Below, piece by piece: positions 8,541 to 16,895 of a stretch of 44,727 nt of DNA. Location: assembly GCA_029865985.1 (NCBI GenBank), contig JARXAF010000106.1, positions 1 through 44,727 of the forward strand. Direction: 5' to 3'. Numbering within the stretch: position 1 is the stretch's first letter; each line of letters opens with the position of its first letter. A model generated the notes under the pieces. That model was not told where the DNA came from, did no database searches, and was given only the letters and a program-made list of their open reading frames with translations. This DNA is from Verrucomicrobiota bacterium (GTDB lineage: Bacteria > Verrucomicrobiota > Verrucomicrobiia > Limisphaerales > UBA9464). Both the position numbers and the translations under genes were made by a program.

Positions 8541-9982
8541 TGGAGCCGCCTTCCTGTTGGGACCTCCGAGACGGTGGCCGGCGATGCCTGCAGCGCCCGC
8601 AAGAGTCCGCTGGCCTTGGCCAGGGTTTCGTCGTACTCCGCCTCGGGTACCGAATCGGCCACGATGCCGGCCCCGACGTGGAACCAAGCCCGGTCGTTGA
8701 GGGTGACGGCCGAGCGGATGGTGATGCTGAGTTGGCTTTCCCGATTGAAACCCAGATAGCCGAGGCAACCGGTGTAGGGGCCTCGGGCCACGGGTTCGAG
8801 CGCATCGATGATCTCCATGGCCCGGATCTTGGGAGCGCCGGTGATGCTCCCGCCGGGGAAACAGGATTCCAGGACATCCAAATGGGTGAGCGGGCGGCGG
8901 ATCCGGCCTTCGATGGTGGAGACCAGGTGCTGCACCTGGGTGAAGCGTTCCAGTCGCACCAGTTCGGGCACCTGCACCGATCCATATTCGCAAACCCGGC
9001 CGAGATCATTGCGCAGGAGGTCGGTGATCATCACCAGTTCCGCCATCTCCTTGCTGCTGCGCTGCAGTTCGTACATCCACTGGGCGTCGCGGACCGGGTC
9101 GGTGCTGCGCGGTCGCGTGCCCTTGATGGGTCGGGTCATCGCATGCGATCCGCTGAGTCGCAGGAACAGCTCCGGCGAGGACGAAGCGATACTGAACTCC
9201 TCCCCATCGAGGAACGCCGAAAACGGGGCAGGGGAAACTTCCAGCAGGCGACGGAACAAAGCCCATCCACCCGCGTTCCACGGAGCGCTGAGCCGCTGGG
9301 AGAGATTGACCTGATAGATGTCACCGCTGCGGATCCAACGCTGGGCCGCCTCCACAGACCGGATGAACTCGGCACGGCTGACCGAAGCGGTGATTTCGCC
9401 CGTCGGAGTCTCCGGAACCGCGTCTGGCTCATCCGATGGGGAAGTGACCAGCCGCTCGCGCCACCATTCCAGGTCTTCACGGGCTACTCGTTCGGATCGG
9501 TCTCCATGGGGACCGAGGCCCGTGGCGATGATCGTGGCGGTGCCCAGGCGGTGATCAAACACCACGAGGCTTCCATGGAAACCGACGCGGCAGTCCGGGA
9601 TTTCCAAATCTTGCACCGCGTGCCGGGAGAGGCGGGGTTCGACGAAGCCTTTCAGGTCGTAGCCCCAAAATCCAAAGATGCCGCCGAGGGGGAAAGGGAG
9701 ATCGACCTCGTCGAGGATTTCGCAGCGTTCCGACAGTGCCCCGAGGATGGCCCAGGGATTGCCAAATTGAATCTCCCGGTGGCCATCACTGCGTCGGGTC
9801 TCGCATCGAGAACCCATGGACTGAAAGGTTTGAAATGGCCGTGCGGTGACGATCGAGTAGCGCGCCGAGGCGACTTCGAACATGGCTGTCCGCAAGACCA
9901 CTCGTCCTGGCTCGCCATGTAGGCCCGCACCCAGGGATTCCGGGGTGTGAGCGGTCTCGACGGTTTCAACGAGGGTGCGCAT
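8537..9982 (-). CDS. pabB: Aminodeoxychorismate synthase component I
   Basis: This chorismate-binding enzyme of 481 residues aminates chorismate to 4-amino-4-deoxychorismate in folate synthesis, using ammonia from a PabA glutaminase. Telling features are PIKGTRPR, where the lysine distinguishes PabB from anthranilate synthase TrpE (PIAGT), then 'ELVMITDLLRNDLGRVC', 'CFPGGSITGAPKIRAMEIID' and 'GAGIVADSVPEAEYDET' at the C terminus. The N-terminal domain is shorter and more divergent, as usual. It is translationally coupled to the downstream pabC by a TTGA overlap. No pabA is in the window, so the glutaminase must be encoded elsewhere, perhaps shared with TrpG. Confidence 0.95.
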   Translation of the reverse strand: MRTLVETVETAHTPESLGAGLHGEPGRVVLRTAMFEVASARYSIVTARPFQTFQSMGSRCETRRSDGHREIQFGNPWAILGALSERCEILDEVDLPFPLGGIFGFWGYDLKGFVEPRLSRHAVQDLEIPDCRVGFHGSLVVFDHRLGTATIIATGLGPHGDRSERVAREDLEWWRERLVTSPSDEPDAVPETPTGEITASVSRAEFIRSVEAAQRWIRSGDIYQVNLSQRLSAPWNAGGWALFRRLLEVSPAPFSAFLDGEEFSIASSSPELFLRLSGSHAMTRPIKGTRPRSTDPVRDAQWMYELQRSSKEMAELVMITDLLRNDLGRVCEYGSVQVPELVRLERFTQVQHLVSTIEGRIRRPLTHLDVLESCFPGGSITGAPKIRAMEIIDALEPVARGPYTGCLGYLGFNRESQLSITIRSAVTLNDRAWFHVGAGIVADSVPEAEYDETLAKASGLLRALQASPATVSEVPTGRRLH

Positions 9983-10082
9983 GGGGAGGCGAAGAGGACG
10001 TCCGTTCCCGTAACCGTGGCGGCCATCCGGGCGACGTCAATGGATCAGTCGGGGCGGGGCTTTCCAACGAGCGGTTGTTCAG

Positions 10083-10117
10083 AAAAAAACCGGAGGCGCT
10101 GGAAACAGCACCTCCGG
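10083..10117 (-). terminator. Intrinsic terminator of the FKBP gene
   Basis: Read on the minus strand, CCGGAGG/CCTCCGG plus GCTG/CAGC form an 11-bp stem with one mismatch and a 4-base loop, followed by seven T's (10083-10089). It lies 25 bases after the FKBP stop and upstream of pabB. Confidence 0.88.
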
Positions 10118-10142
10118 CTCTTTTGAATCGATCGCAGGGGGC

Positions 10143-10844
10143 TTACTTGCCGGCCTCGATGGCGAGGAGTTCCACCTCGAAAATGAGGGTGGAATTGGGC
10201 CCGATGGCCCCGCCCGCGCCCTGTTCGCCGTAGGCCAGAGCCGACGGGATGGTGAACTGGAACTTGTCGCCCACCTTCATGAGCTGCACGCCCTCGGTCC
10301 AGCCGGGGATCACGCCGTTGAGGGGGAAGGAGATCGGCTCGCCGCGCTGCACGGAGCTGTCGAAGACGGTCCCGTCGATGAGGGTGCCGTGGTAGTGGAC
10401 CTTGACCGTATCGGTGGCCTTCGGGCTCTTGCCGCCATCGGGACCCGCCTTCATGACCTTGTACTGGAGGCCGCTGGCAGTGGTCTTCACGCCGTCCTTC
10501 TTGGCGTTGGCGGCCAGATAGTCGGCTCCCTTCTTGGTGTTTTCAGCCGAGGCCGAGGCCTGTGCCGCTTGGCGCTTGGACATCAAGGCGGTCTTGAAGT
10601 CGTTCATGGCCTTTTCCAGCTCAGCGTCCTTCAGCTGCAGCTTGCCACTCATGCCATCGACCAACCCGGCAGCCAGGGCCTTGGTATCGAGGTCGAGCGA
10701 CTGGCGCTTCATGCTGTTGGCGATGTCCGCCCCAATGGCGTAACTGGCGCGGGATTTCTCAGCTGTGAGATCCAGTTTGTCTTCGGCGAGGGCGGCCGTG
10801 GCCGCGAGCGTGGTGGTCATCAAGAGGCGAAGGGTGTTCTTCAT
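10143..10844 (-). CDS. Exported FKBP-type peptidyl-prolyl cis-trans isomerase (FkpA/FklB-like)
   Basis: The 233-residue protein has a signal peptide (LLMTTTLAATAALA) and an N-terminal helical dimerisation domain like FkpA ('SYAIGADIANSMKRQSLDLD...LAAGLVDGMSG'). The C-terminal FKBP domain begins at GLQYKV. FKBP active-site features are present: 'VHYHGTLIDGTVFDSS', 'GWTEGVQLMKVGDK' and 'PSALAYGEQGAGGAIGPNS'. It should accelerate proline isomerisation and act as a periplasmic folding chaperone. It is a single gene, with its own terminator immediately downstream. The ATG at 10844 directly precedes the signal peptide, so the start is secure. Confidence 0.94.
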   Translation of the reverse strand: MKNTLRLLMTTTLAATAALAEDKLDLTAEKSRASYAIGADIANSMKRQSLDLDTKALAAGLVDGMSGKLQLKDAELEKAMNDFKTALMSKRQAAQASASAENTKKGADYLAANAKKDGVKTTASGLQYKVMKAGPDGGKSPKATDTVKVHYHGTLIDGTVFDSSVQRGEPISFPLNGVIPGWTEGVQLMKVGDKFQFTIPSALAYGEQGAGGAIGPNSTLIFEVELLAIEAGK

Positions 10845-11065
10845 GTATTGAAGCCGGCTGGCGCCTCAGGCGCGGCAACGGCCCCGGGAAGCTGCGGGAG
10901 AACCGGTTGGACGGGAAGCAAAATGAGCGTACAAGGACTCGGAATGTCGTGCACCGGATGTTTGTTGTTGGGGTTGTGCTTCCGACGATCGGGCTTTGGC
11001 CTCGAGGTGGATGAATGGAAATGCCGGCCCACTGTACGTCAGTCCGTCGGATCAGGATCGGACCA

Positions 11066-11099
11066 AAAAGAAGGGGCCAAGTCTCAACGACTTGACCCC
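11066..11099 (-). terminator. Intrinsic terminator of the E2-lpdA transcript
   Basis: On the minus strand GGGGTCAAGTC pairs with GACTTGGCCCC (one G-T wobble, 5-base loop), followed by TTCTTTTTGG. It lies 24 bases after the lpdA stop. Confidence 0.85.
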
Positions 11100-11122
11100 G
11101 GAGAATCTGCAGGAGATCCGAC

Positions 11123-12544
11123 TCAGTGTTCGCGCTTCTTGGTGAACACGTGAGTGGAGTGACCGAAGAACACTTCCGCGCCTTCCATCAGCGTCTCACT
11201 GAGGGTCGGATGCGGGTGCACAATGGCTCCCAGATCGTGGACTGTGGCACCCATCTCGATGGCCACGGTGCCTTCACCGATGAGTTCGCCGGCTCCGTGG
11301 CCGACGATGCCCACACCCAAGATCCGCTCGGAAACCGGGTCGATGATGAGCTTGGTGGAACCATCGGTCCGATCGTACGTGAGGGCCCGGCCGCTGGCGC
11401 CCCAGGGGAATTTGACCACTTGCACCTCGATGCCCTTGGCCTTGGCCTCGGTTTCGGTCAGACCCACCCAAGCCACTTCGGGATCGGTGAAGACCACCGC
11501 AGGAATGAGATAGTCGCGATTCACGGCGTTGCCATCGCCTGCCAGATTCTCAACGGCGATGCGGGCCTCTTTACTCGCCTTGTGCGCCAGCATGATGCCG
11601 CCGGCGATGTCGCCGATGGCGTAGATGTTCGGGTCGTTGGTGACCATGCGCTCGTCCACCTTGATGAACCCCTTGTCGTCCCGCTGGACGGAGGTGTTCT
11701 CGAGGCCGAGGTCTTGGCCGTTGGGCACGCGGCCCACAGACACCAGAACCCGGTCATACTTTTCTTCCATCTTCTGGCTGTTGAACTCGGAAGTGACCTG
11801 GATTTGCTTTCCGGAGGTCTTGATCTCCAAAACCTTCGACTTCAGGCGCACCTCTTGGAAGGCCTTCTTGGCGTAGGCGGCCACCGGTCGGACGAGGTCC
11901 GGGTCGGCTCCGGCCAGAATCGCTTCCATGGCCTCGATGACGGTGACTTTGGAACCCATCGACGCATACACGGTGCCGAGTTCCATGCCGATGTAGCCGC
12001 CACCGATGACCAGCAGTTTCTCGGGGATGTCGGCGATTTCGAGTGCCTCGGTGGAGGTCATCACCCGGGGATTACCCAAATCGAACGCCTTCGGGAGGGC
12101 CGGGCGGGAACCCGCGGCGATGATGGCCTTGTCGAAGGTGACGTACTTCTGACCTTCGGGGGTTTCCACGCGCAGCTTGTTCGAGGACTCGAACATGGCC
12201 TTGCCGTGCATCACGCTGACACCGCGCATCTTGGCGAGGCTGGCGATGCCGGAACCGAGCTTCTCGAGGATGGACTCCTTCCAGGCCCGCAGACGGTTCA
12301 GATCGATCGTGGCATCGCCGAAGCTGATTCCGCGGTGAGCGGATTCCTTCGCGGCGGTGATCATGTGCGAGGCGTTGAGCAGCGCCTTGGACGGGATGCA
12401 CCCACGGTTCATGCACACACCACCAAGACGGGGATCCCGTTCGATGAGCAGCACTTTCTTGCCCAGGTCGGCGGCGTAGAATGCAGCGGCGTAGCCTCCA
12501 GGGCCGGCGCCGATGACAACGATTTCAGTCTGGATCGCTTCCAT
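11123..12544 (-). CDS. lpdA: Dihydrolipoyl dehydrogenase (E3)
   Basis: This FAD flavoprotein of 473 residues reoxidises dihydrolipoyl groups of 2-oxoacid dehydrogenase complexes with NAD+. It contains the FAD motif GAGPGGYAA, the redox disulfide Cys44/Cys49 in GGVCMNRGCIPSK, the NAD motif GGGYIGMELG, and the second FAD motif YAIGDIAGG. The C-terminal catalytic dyad HPHPTLSE completes the active site of the partner subunit. It lies 14 bases downstream of the E2 gene on the same strand, so the two form an operon. The disulfide spacing and length are canonical for E3, unlike the second flavoprotein of this window at 18.7 kb. Confidence 0.97.
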   Translation of the reverse strand: MEAIQTEIVVIGAGPGGYAAAFYAADLGKKVLLIERDPRLGGVCMNRGCIPSKALLNASHMITAAKESAHRGISFGDATIDLNRLRAWKESILEKLGSGIASLAKMRGVSVMHGKAMFESSNKLRVETPEGQKYVTFDKAIIAAGSRPALPKAFDLGNPRVMTSTEALEIADIPEKLLVIGGGYIGMELGTVYASMGSKVTVIEAMEAILAGADPDLVRPVAAYAKKAFQEVRLKSKVLEIKTSGKQIQVTSEFNSQKMEEKYDRVLVSVGRVPNGQDLGLENTSVQRDDKGFIKVDERMVTNDPNIYAIGDIAGGIMLAHKASKEARIAVENLAGDGNAVNRDYLIPAVVFTDPEVAWVGLTETEAKAKGIEVQVVKFPWGASGRALTYDRTDGSTKLIIDPVSERILGVGIVGHGAGELIGEGTVAIEMGATVHDLGAIVHPHPTLSETLMEGAEVFFGHSTHVFTKKREH

Positions 12545-12558
12545 GTCGGGTAGGGCTG

Positions 12559-13836
12559 TTAGAGCTTCACCGCGGAGGCCGGGAACGTCTCGATGGCCTT
12601 GACCAGTTCCACCGTGAAGCGGGCGGCCGATCCGCCGTCGATCACGCGATGATCGTAGCTGATGGTCAGCGGCAGGAGCGGACGAGCCTCGATCTTGCCC
12701 TCAGCGGTGACGACCGGCTTGAGGGAGGTTTTGCCCAGTCCGAGGATGGCCACTTCGGGTTTATTGATGATCGGGGTGAAGTGTGCGCCGCCGATGGCGC
12801 CCTGATTGGAGACCGTGAAGGAGCCGCCCTTCATCGAATCGGGTGATAGCTTGCGATCCCGGGCCTGGCCGGCGATCTCGGACAACTCCTTGGCGATTTG
12901 CAGCAGCGACTTCTTGTCGGCGTCGCGCAGCACCGGCACCAGCAATCCGGCGTCGGTGTCGACCGCGATACCGATGTGGTAGTAGTGCTTGATGATCAGC
13001 GTCTCGGCGACTTCCTGCAGGCTGGCGTTGAACTTCGGATGCTGTTGCAACGTGTTGACCAGCGCCTTGATGAGGAAGGGGGTCGGCGTGAGCTTGGCTC
13101 CGGCCTTTTCATAGTCGGCCTTGAACTGGGCTCGCAGCGCCTCGATGCCGCTCATGTCGGCGTCGGCGAACTGGGTGACGTGGGGCAGGGTGACTTTGTT
13201 CTCGACCATCCGCGCCGAGATGACCTTGCGAAGCTGGGTCAACGGTTCGCTGGTGACCGGTCCGTAGACGGCGAAGTCTTGGTTGACCAGCGGGAAGCTC
13301 AGGCCTTGGGGACCTTCGGCGTACTTGCCGGCCCGCGCCACCTTGGCCTCGAGTTTGCCGACGTATCGGGCGAGGTCTTCGATGACCACGCGGCCTCCCG
13401 AAGCGGACCCGCGGACGCGGCTCAGGGGGATGCCGAGTTCTCGGGCGACCTTGCGGACGTACGGGCTGGCCGCGGGGACCGGACCGTCGTCTTCGGTGGC
13501 GGCCGGAAGAATGTCGTCGTCATCGTCTTCAACGACGGCCGCTCGTGAGGCCTTCGGAGCGCTGGCTTTCTTGGCCGGGGCGGATGCCGGTGCCGCAGCG
13601 CCGCCGTCGCCTTCCAGGCTCAACAGCACGGCACCCACCGTGATGGTGTCGCCTTCTTTGACGGAGATCGCAGTGATCTTTCCGCCGGCTGGAGACGGGA
13701 TGGGCGCGATGGCCTTCTCCGACTCGAGCTCGAGGATTGTCTGACCGGCGCTGATGGTGTCGCCGACCTTGACCAGAACGCTGACGACCTTGCCGCTGTC
13801 AGCGCCTTCTCCGACCTTGGGAAACCTTACGTCCAT
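12559..13836 (-). CDS. pdhC: Dihydrolipoamide acyltransferase (E2), probably pyruvate dehydrogenase complex
   Basis: The 425-residue E2 has one lipoyl domain (residues 1-80, lipoylated Lys41 in ESEKA) and an Ala/Lys/Asp-rich linker containing a run of five aspartates. A peripheral subunit-binding domain follows (ASPYVRKVARELGIPLSRV), then the catalytic acyltransferase domain with YDHRVIDGG near the C terminus. It transfers the acyl group from E1 to CoA and forms the complex core. The start ATG at 13836 gives the standard MDVRFPKVGEG opening; the frame runs further upstream but does not look coding. It is followed by lpdA. The E1 genes, normally upstream, are absent: the next gene is divergent. 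Pyruvate is the likely substrate, but another 2-oxoacid cannot be excluded. Confidence 0.93.
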   Translation of the reverse strand: MDVRFPKVGEGADSGKVVSVLVKVGDTISAGQTILELESEKAIAPIPSPAGGKITAISVKEGDTITVGAVLLSLEGDGGAAAPASAPAKKASAPKASRAAVVEDDDDDILPAATEDDGPVPAASPYVRKVARELGIPLSRVRGSASGGRVVIEDLARYVGKLEAKVARAGKYAEGPQGLSFPLVNQDFAVYGPVTSEPLTQLRKVISARMVENKVTLPHVTQFADADMSGIEALRAQFKADYEKAGAKLTPTPFLIKALVNTLQQHPKFNASLQEVAETLIIKHYYHIGIAVDTDAGLLVPVLRDADKKSLLQIAKELSEIAGQARDRKLSPDSMKGGSFTVSNQGAIGGAHFTPIINKPEVAILGLGKTSLKPVVTAEGKIEARPLLPLTISYDHRVIDGGSAARFTVELVKAIETFPASAVKL

Positions 13837-13996
13837 AAATTTTGACGGGGCAATGTGTGGCAACTGGTCGTCCGCGTGAACTTGTTTTTTTGCAAGATCG
13901 GGGTGGACGGAGTTTGACATCCGACCGAATTCCAAGGCCGACACCACTCCGATGTTCAGCTTGGAGAATCCTGAGAAGTAGTCTTAGACTTCGACT

Positions 13997-15391
13997 GTGA
14001 AAATCCACTACCTCGGCGCCACGCGGACAACCACTGGTTCGATGTATCTGGTTGAGGTCAATGGGCACCGGGTTTTGTTGGAGTGTGGACTCTTCCAGGG
14101 CCGTCGAGAGGAATCCATTCACCGGAACCGTGAGTTCCCGTTCGATCCGTCCACTTTGGATGCGGTGGTATTAAGCCATGCGCACATCGATCACGCCGGT
14201 AACTTGCCCAACCTGTGCAAGCAGGGGTATCAGGGAAACATTTATGCCACCTTCGCGACCCGGGACTTGTGCGCGGTGATGCTGGAAGACTCGGCCCGGA
14301 TCCAGTTGGCCGATAGCCAATATGTTTCCAAGCTGCGGGCCAAGCAGGGTTTGCCCCCGGTGGATCCTCTTTACACGGTTGAGGACGCCGAGAGAGCCAC
14401 CCGTCAATTTGTCGCCATCAACTACGGACGCCGCATGCCGCTGGTGGACGGGGTGACATTGGAGTTCCGGGACGCCGGCCATATCCTTGGCTCGGCTCAA
14501 GTCATCTTGGATGTCCGGGAAGGAGCCCGTCATTTTCGATATCTTTTCTCGGGCGACATCGGTCGGCCTGCTCAGGAGATATTGCGCGATCCGGAGCCGG
14601 TCGAGAATGTCGACTTCCTTCAAATCGAGAGCACCTATGGCGATCGGGAACACGGCGATGCGGCCTTCTCTCGTGATGAATTGTGCAAGGTGGTCTCAGA
14701 CGCCTTGGCTCGCGGCGGCAAGGTCATCATCCCGGCCTTTGCGGTGGGACGGACTCAGCAGTTGATCTACGTCCTGAATCAGTTGACCCAGTCTGGTCGG
14801 CTGCCGGACGTGCCGATCTTCGTCGACAGCCCCTTGAGCGTGAACGCGACGGAGGTTTTCCGCCTGCATCCGGAGTGTTTCGACAAGGAAGCCTACGATC
14901 ACCTGCGGACCAAGGGGAATCCCTTCAGCATGGATCACCTGACCTACGTCCGCGAGGGTGCGCAGTCCAAAAAGCTCAATGATTTGACCCTGCCGTGCAT
15001 CATTATCAGTGCCTCGGGCATGGCGGAGGCCGGGCGGATCCGGCATCACCTCAGCAACAACTTGGGAGATCCACGCAATTTGATCCTCTTCGTGGGTTAT
15101 TGTGCCGAGCACACGCTCGGGCATTTGATTGTTTCCGGGCGATCCCCTGTGAACATCTTCGGCGTTCCTCACGAGGTGAAGGCGCAGATCGCCCGCATCG
15201 ACGCTTTTTCCGGGCACGCGGGTAAGTCGGAGCTCACCGGGTATGTGAATTCGCTCTCCGGATCCTTCCAGAAGATCACCGTCGTCCATGGTGAAGAATC
15301 TTCTTCACTGGCATTTGGGAAAACCCTTCAAGCCCTCAAGCCGCAGGCCGAGGTGGTGGTGCCCCAGCGGGGGCAAATCGTGGAGTTTTGA
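13997..15391 (+). CDS. Beta-CASP metallo-beta-lactamase fold ribonuclease
   Basis: The 464-residue enzyme belongs to the CPSF73/YSH1-like bacterial family. The zinc motif HAHIDHAG lies at residues 61-68. Later metal ligands are in 'DAGHILGSAQ' and SGDIG. The beta-CASP part contains 'PAFAVGRTQQLIYVLNQL', FVDSPL and ASGMAEAGR. The C-terminal RMMBL-type segment has 'DAFSGHAGKSELTGYV' and VHGE. Family members cleave RNA endo- or exonucleolytically. The start is a GTG at 13997 (first residues MKIHYLGATRTTTGS, the conserved opening). It is divergent from the E2 operon and 112 bases ahead of argJ on the same strand. The substrate RNA is unknown. Confidence 0.93.
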   Translation: MKIHYLGATRTTTGSMYLVEVNGHRVLLECGLFQGRREESIHRNREFPFDPSTLDAVVLSHAHIDHAGNLPNLCKQGYQGNIYATFATRDLCAVMLEDSARIQLADSQYVSKLRAKQGLPPVDPLYTVEDAERATRQFVAINYGRRMPLVDGVTLEFRDAGHILGSAQVILDVREGARHFRYLFSGDIGRPAQEILRDPEPVENVDFLQIESTYGDREHGDAAFSRDELCKVVSDALARGGKVIIPAFAVGRTQQLIYVLNQLTQSGRLPDVPIFVDSPLSVNATEVFRLHPECFDKEAYDHLRTKGNPFSMDHLTYVREGAQSKKLNDLTLPCIIISASGMAEAGRIRHHLSNNLGDPRNLILFVGYCAEHTLGHLIVSGRSPVNIFGVPHEVKAQIARIDAFSGHAGKSELTGYVNSLSGSFQKITVVHGEESSSLAFGKTLQALKPQAEVVVPQRGQIVEF

Positions 15392-15479
15392 GGTCGGTTG
15401 CCGCCGTTCTTCGTCGTTGGTGACGGCTTGATGCTTTGGAGTTTCCTTTGTCTTCCAGCGGTTTGGGATTGTTTCCAAC

Positions 15480-15503
15480 GCCCGGGTCCGCTTCAAACCG
15501 GGC
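15480..15503 (+). promoter_or_regulatory. Hairpin abutting the argJ start codon
   Basis: GCCCGG (15480-15485) and CCGGGC (15498-15503) form a 6-bp GC stem with a 12-base loop that ends directly before the GTG start at 15504. No Shine-Dalgarno is visible in the loop. It could restrict ribosome access, but function is inference only. Confidence 0.4.
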
Positions 15504-16859
15504 GTGCAATTGAAGTTCAAGCCGATCGATGGGGCTGTGGTGGCTCCTCAAGGGTTCCTCGCAGGCGGGGTTTTCTGCGACATCAAGCGTCTGGGCACCG
15601 GCAAGGGCTCGGACAAGGGCCGTAAGCGGGATTTGTGTTTGTTGGTCAGCGAGACACCGGCCGCCGTCGCCGGCCTGTTCACCACCAACCAGATATGCGC
15701 GGCGCCCGTGAAGGTTTGTGTTTCTCGCGTGGCGAAAGGAGTGGCTCAGGCCGTGGTGATCAACAGCGGCAATGCCAATGCCTGCACGGGGCGCCAAGGC
15801 ATGAAGGACGCCCTGGCGATGACCGGGTTGGCTGAGAAGGTCCTGGGGTTGTCCACCGGTCGGGTTCTCGTGGGTTCGACGGGCCGGATCGGTGTTCAAT
15901 TGCCCATGGAGCAGGTGGCCGGTGGAATCGTCGCCGCGGCGGAAGTGCTGGGGTCCACTCCGGAGCATGCGGCTCACGCGGCTGAGGCCATCATGACCAG
16001 CGATTCACGCCCGAAGACCATCGCCATCGAATTGAAGCTCGGTGGTCGGATGGTTCGTATCGGCGGCATGTGCAAGGGCGCGGGCATGATTCAACCGGGC
16101 ATGTCACCGACCGGTGCGCGTCCGGCCGCCGCTCCCAGTGGGGTGCCGGCGGGCTTGCATGCCACGATGCTCTGTTTCATCACGACCGACGCGGACATCG
16201 CCGCCAAACCGCTTCAAGCCGCCCTCAACGAAGCGGTGGCTTCGAGTTTCAATCGCATCACAGTGGATGGCGACATGAGCACCAACGACACGGTGCTGGC
16301 TTTAGCCAATGGATTTGCAGGCAACACCGCCATCCGCAAGGCCTCGGGCAAGGACTTTGAAGTGTTCCAAGCGGCCCTCTCCCATGTTTGCCTGACCCTG
16401 GCCAAGATGATTGTCTGCGACGGCGAGGGTGTGCACCGCGTGGTGACGGTCCGCGTGGAGGGAGCCCGTTCTTTTGCCGATGCCGACGCCGCAGCCCGGG
16501 CGGTGGCCAACAGCGCCCTGGTCAAGACCAGTTGGCATGGTGGGGATCCCAACTGGGGGCGGATCATCGATGCCTTGGGCTACAGCTCCGCCAAGATCAT
16601 CGAGGACAAGGTGGACATCGGCTATGCCGCCTCGGGTTCCCGGAAAATCCTCTGGAGCCTCCGACGGGGACAACCCACCAAGACGCCTTTTGCTGATTTG
16701 TGGAAGGCGGTGCAGGAAGACACCTTCGAACTGCACATCCGACTGAATCTAGGGAAAGCCTCGGCCGTTATGTACGCGGCAGACCTCACCGAGGAGTATG
16801 TCGATTTCAACAAAGGCGCCATCGCGGATCCCAGTCAGGCGGGAGCTTTGGGCGGTTGA
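15504..16859 (+). CDS. argJ: Glutamate N-acetyltransferase / amino-acid acetyltransferase with an insertion before the cleavage site
   Basis: ArgJ transfers acetyl from N-acetylornithine to glutamate (and in bifunctional forms makes N-acetylglutamate from acetyl-CoA) in arginine synthesis. The protein has 451 residues. It contains VINSGNANACTG, the oxyanion-type GSTGRIG, and GGMCKGAGMI before the self-cleavage site Ala220-Thr221 (HATMLCFITTDA), where Thr becomes the N-terminal nucleophile of the beta chain. Usually GMI-x-P-x-M leads straight into ATML; here about 19 residues rich in Pro, Ala and Gly (201-219) are inserted. The GTG start is the only standard in-frame start between the upstream stop at 15429 and 15504. 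Other arg genes are not adjacent. Confidence 0.94.
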   Translation: MQLKFKPIDGAVVAPQGFLAGGVFCDIKRLGTGKGSDKGRKRDLCLLVSETPAAVAGLFTTNQICAAPVKVCVSRVAKGVAQAVVINSGNANACTGRQGMKDALAMTGLAEKVLGLSTGRVLVGSTGRIGVQLPMEQVAGGIVAAAEVLGSTPEHAAHAAEAIMTSDSRPKTIAIELKLGGRMVRIGGMCKGAGMIQPGMSPTGARPAAAPSGVPAGLHATMLCFITTDADIAAKPLQAALNEAVASSFNRITVDGDMSTNDTVLALANGFAGNTAIRKASGKDFEVFQAALSHVCLTLAKMIVCDGEGVHRVVTVRVEGARSFADADAAARAVANSALVKTSWHGGDPNWGRIIDALGYSSAKIIEDKVDIGYAASGSRKILWSLRRGQPTKTPFADLWKAVQEDTFELHIRLNLGKASAVMYAADLTEEYVDFNKGAIADPSQAGALGG

Positions 16860-16895
16860 TGCGGGTGGTTTCCCCGGGCTGAGCGGGAACCCGTT

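Noticed and set aside
8540-9922. 460-residue plus-strand open frame opposite pabB
   Set aside because: Antisense of pabB with no recognisable domain; pabB has all catalytic motifs.
11126-12553. 475-residue plus-strand open frame opposite lpdA
   Set aside because: His/Gly-rich shadow of lpdA.
13914-13945. TTGACA hexamer as -35 of the beta-CASP gene
   Set aside because: No -10-like hexamer lies 16-18 bases downstream (the expected place reads GCCGAC).
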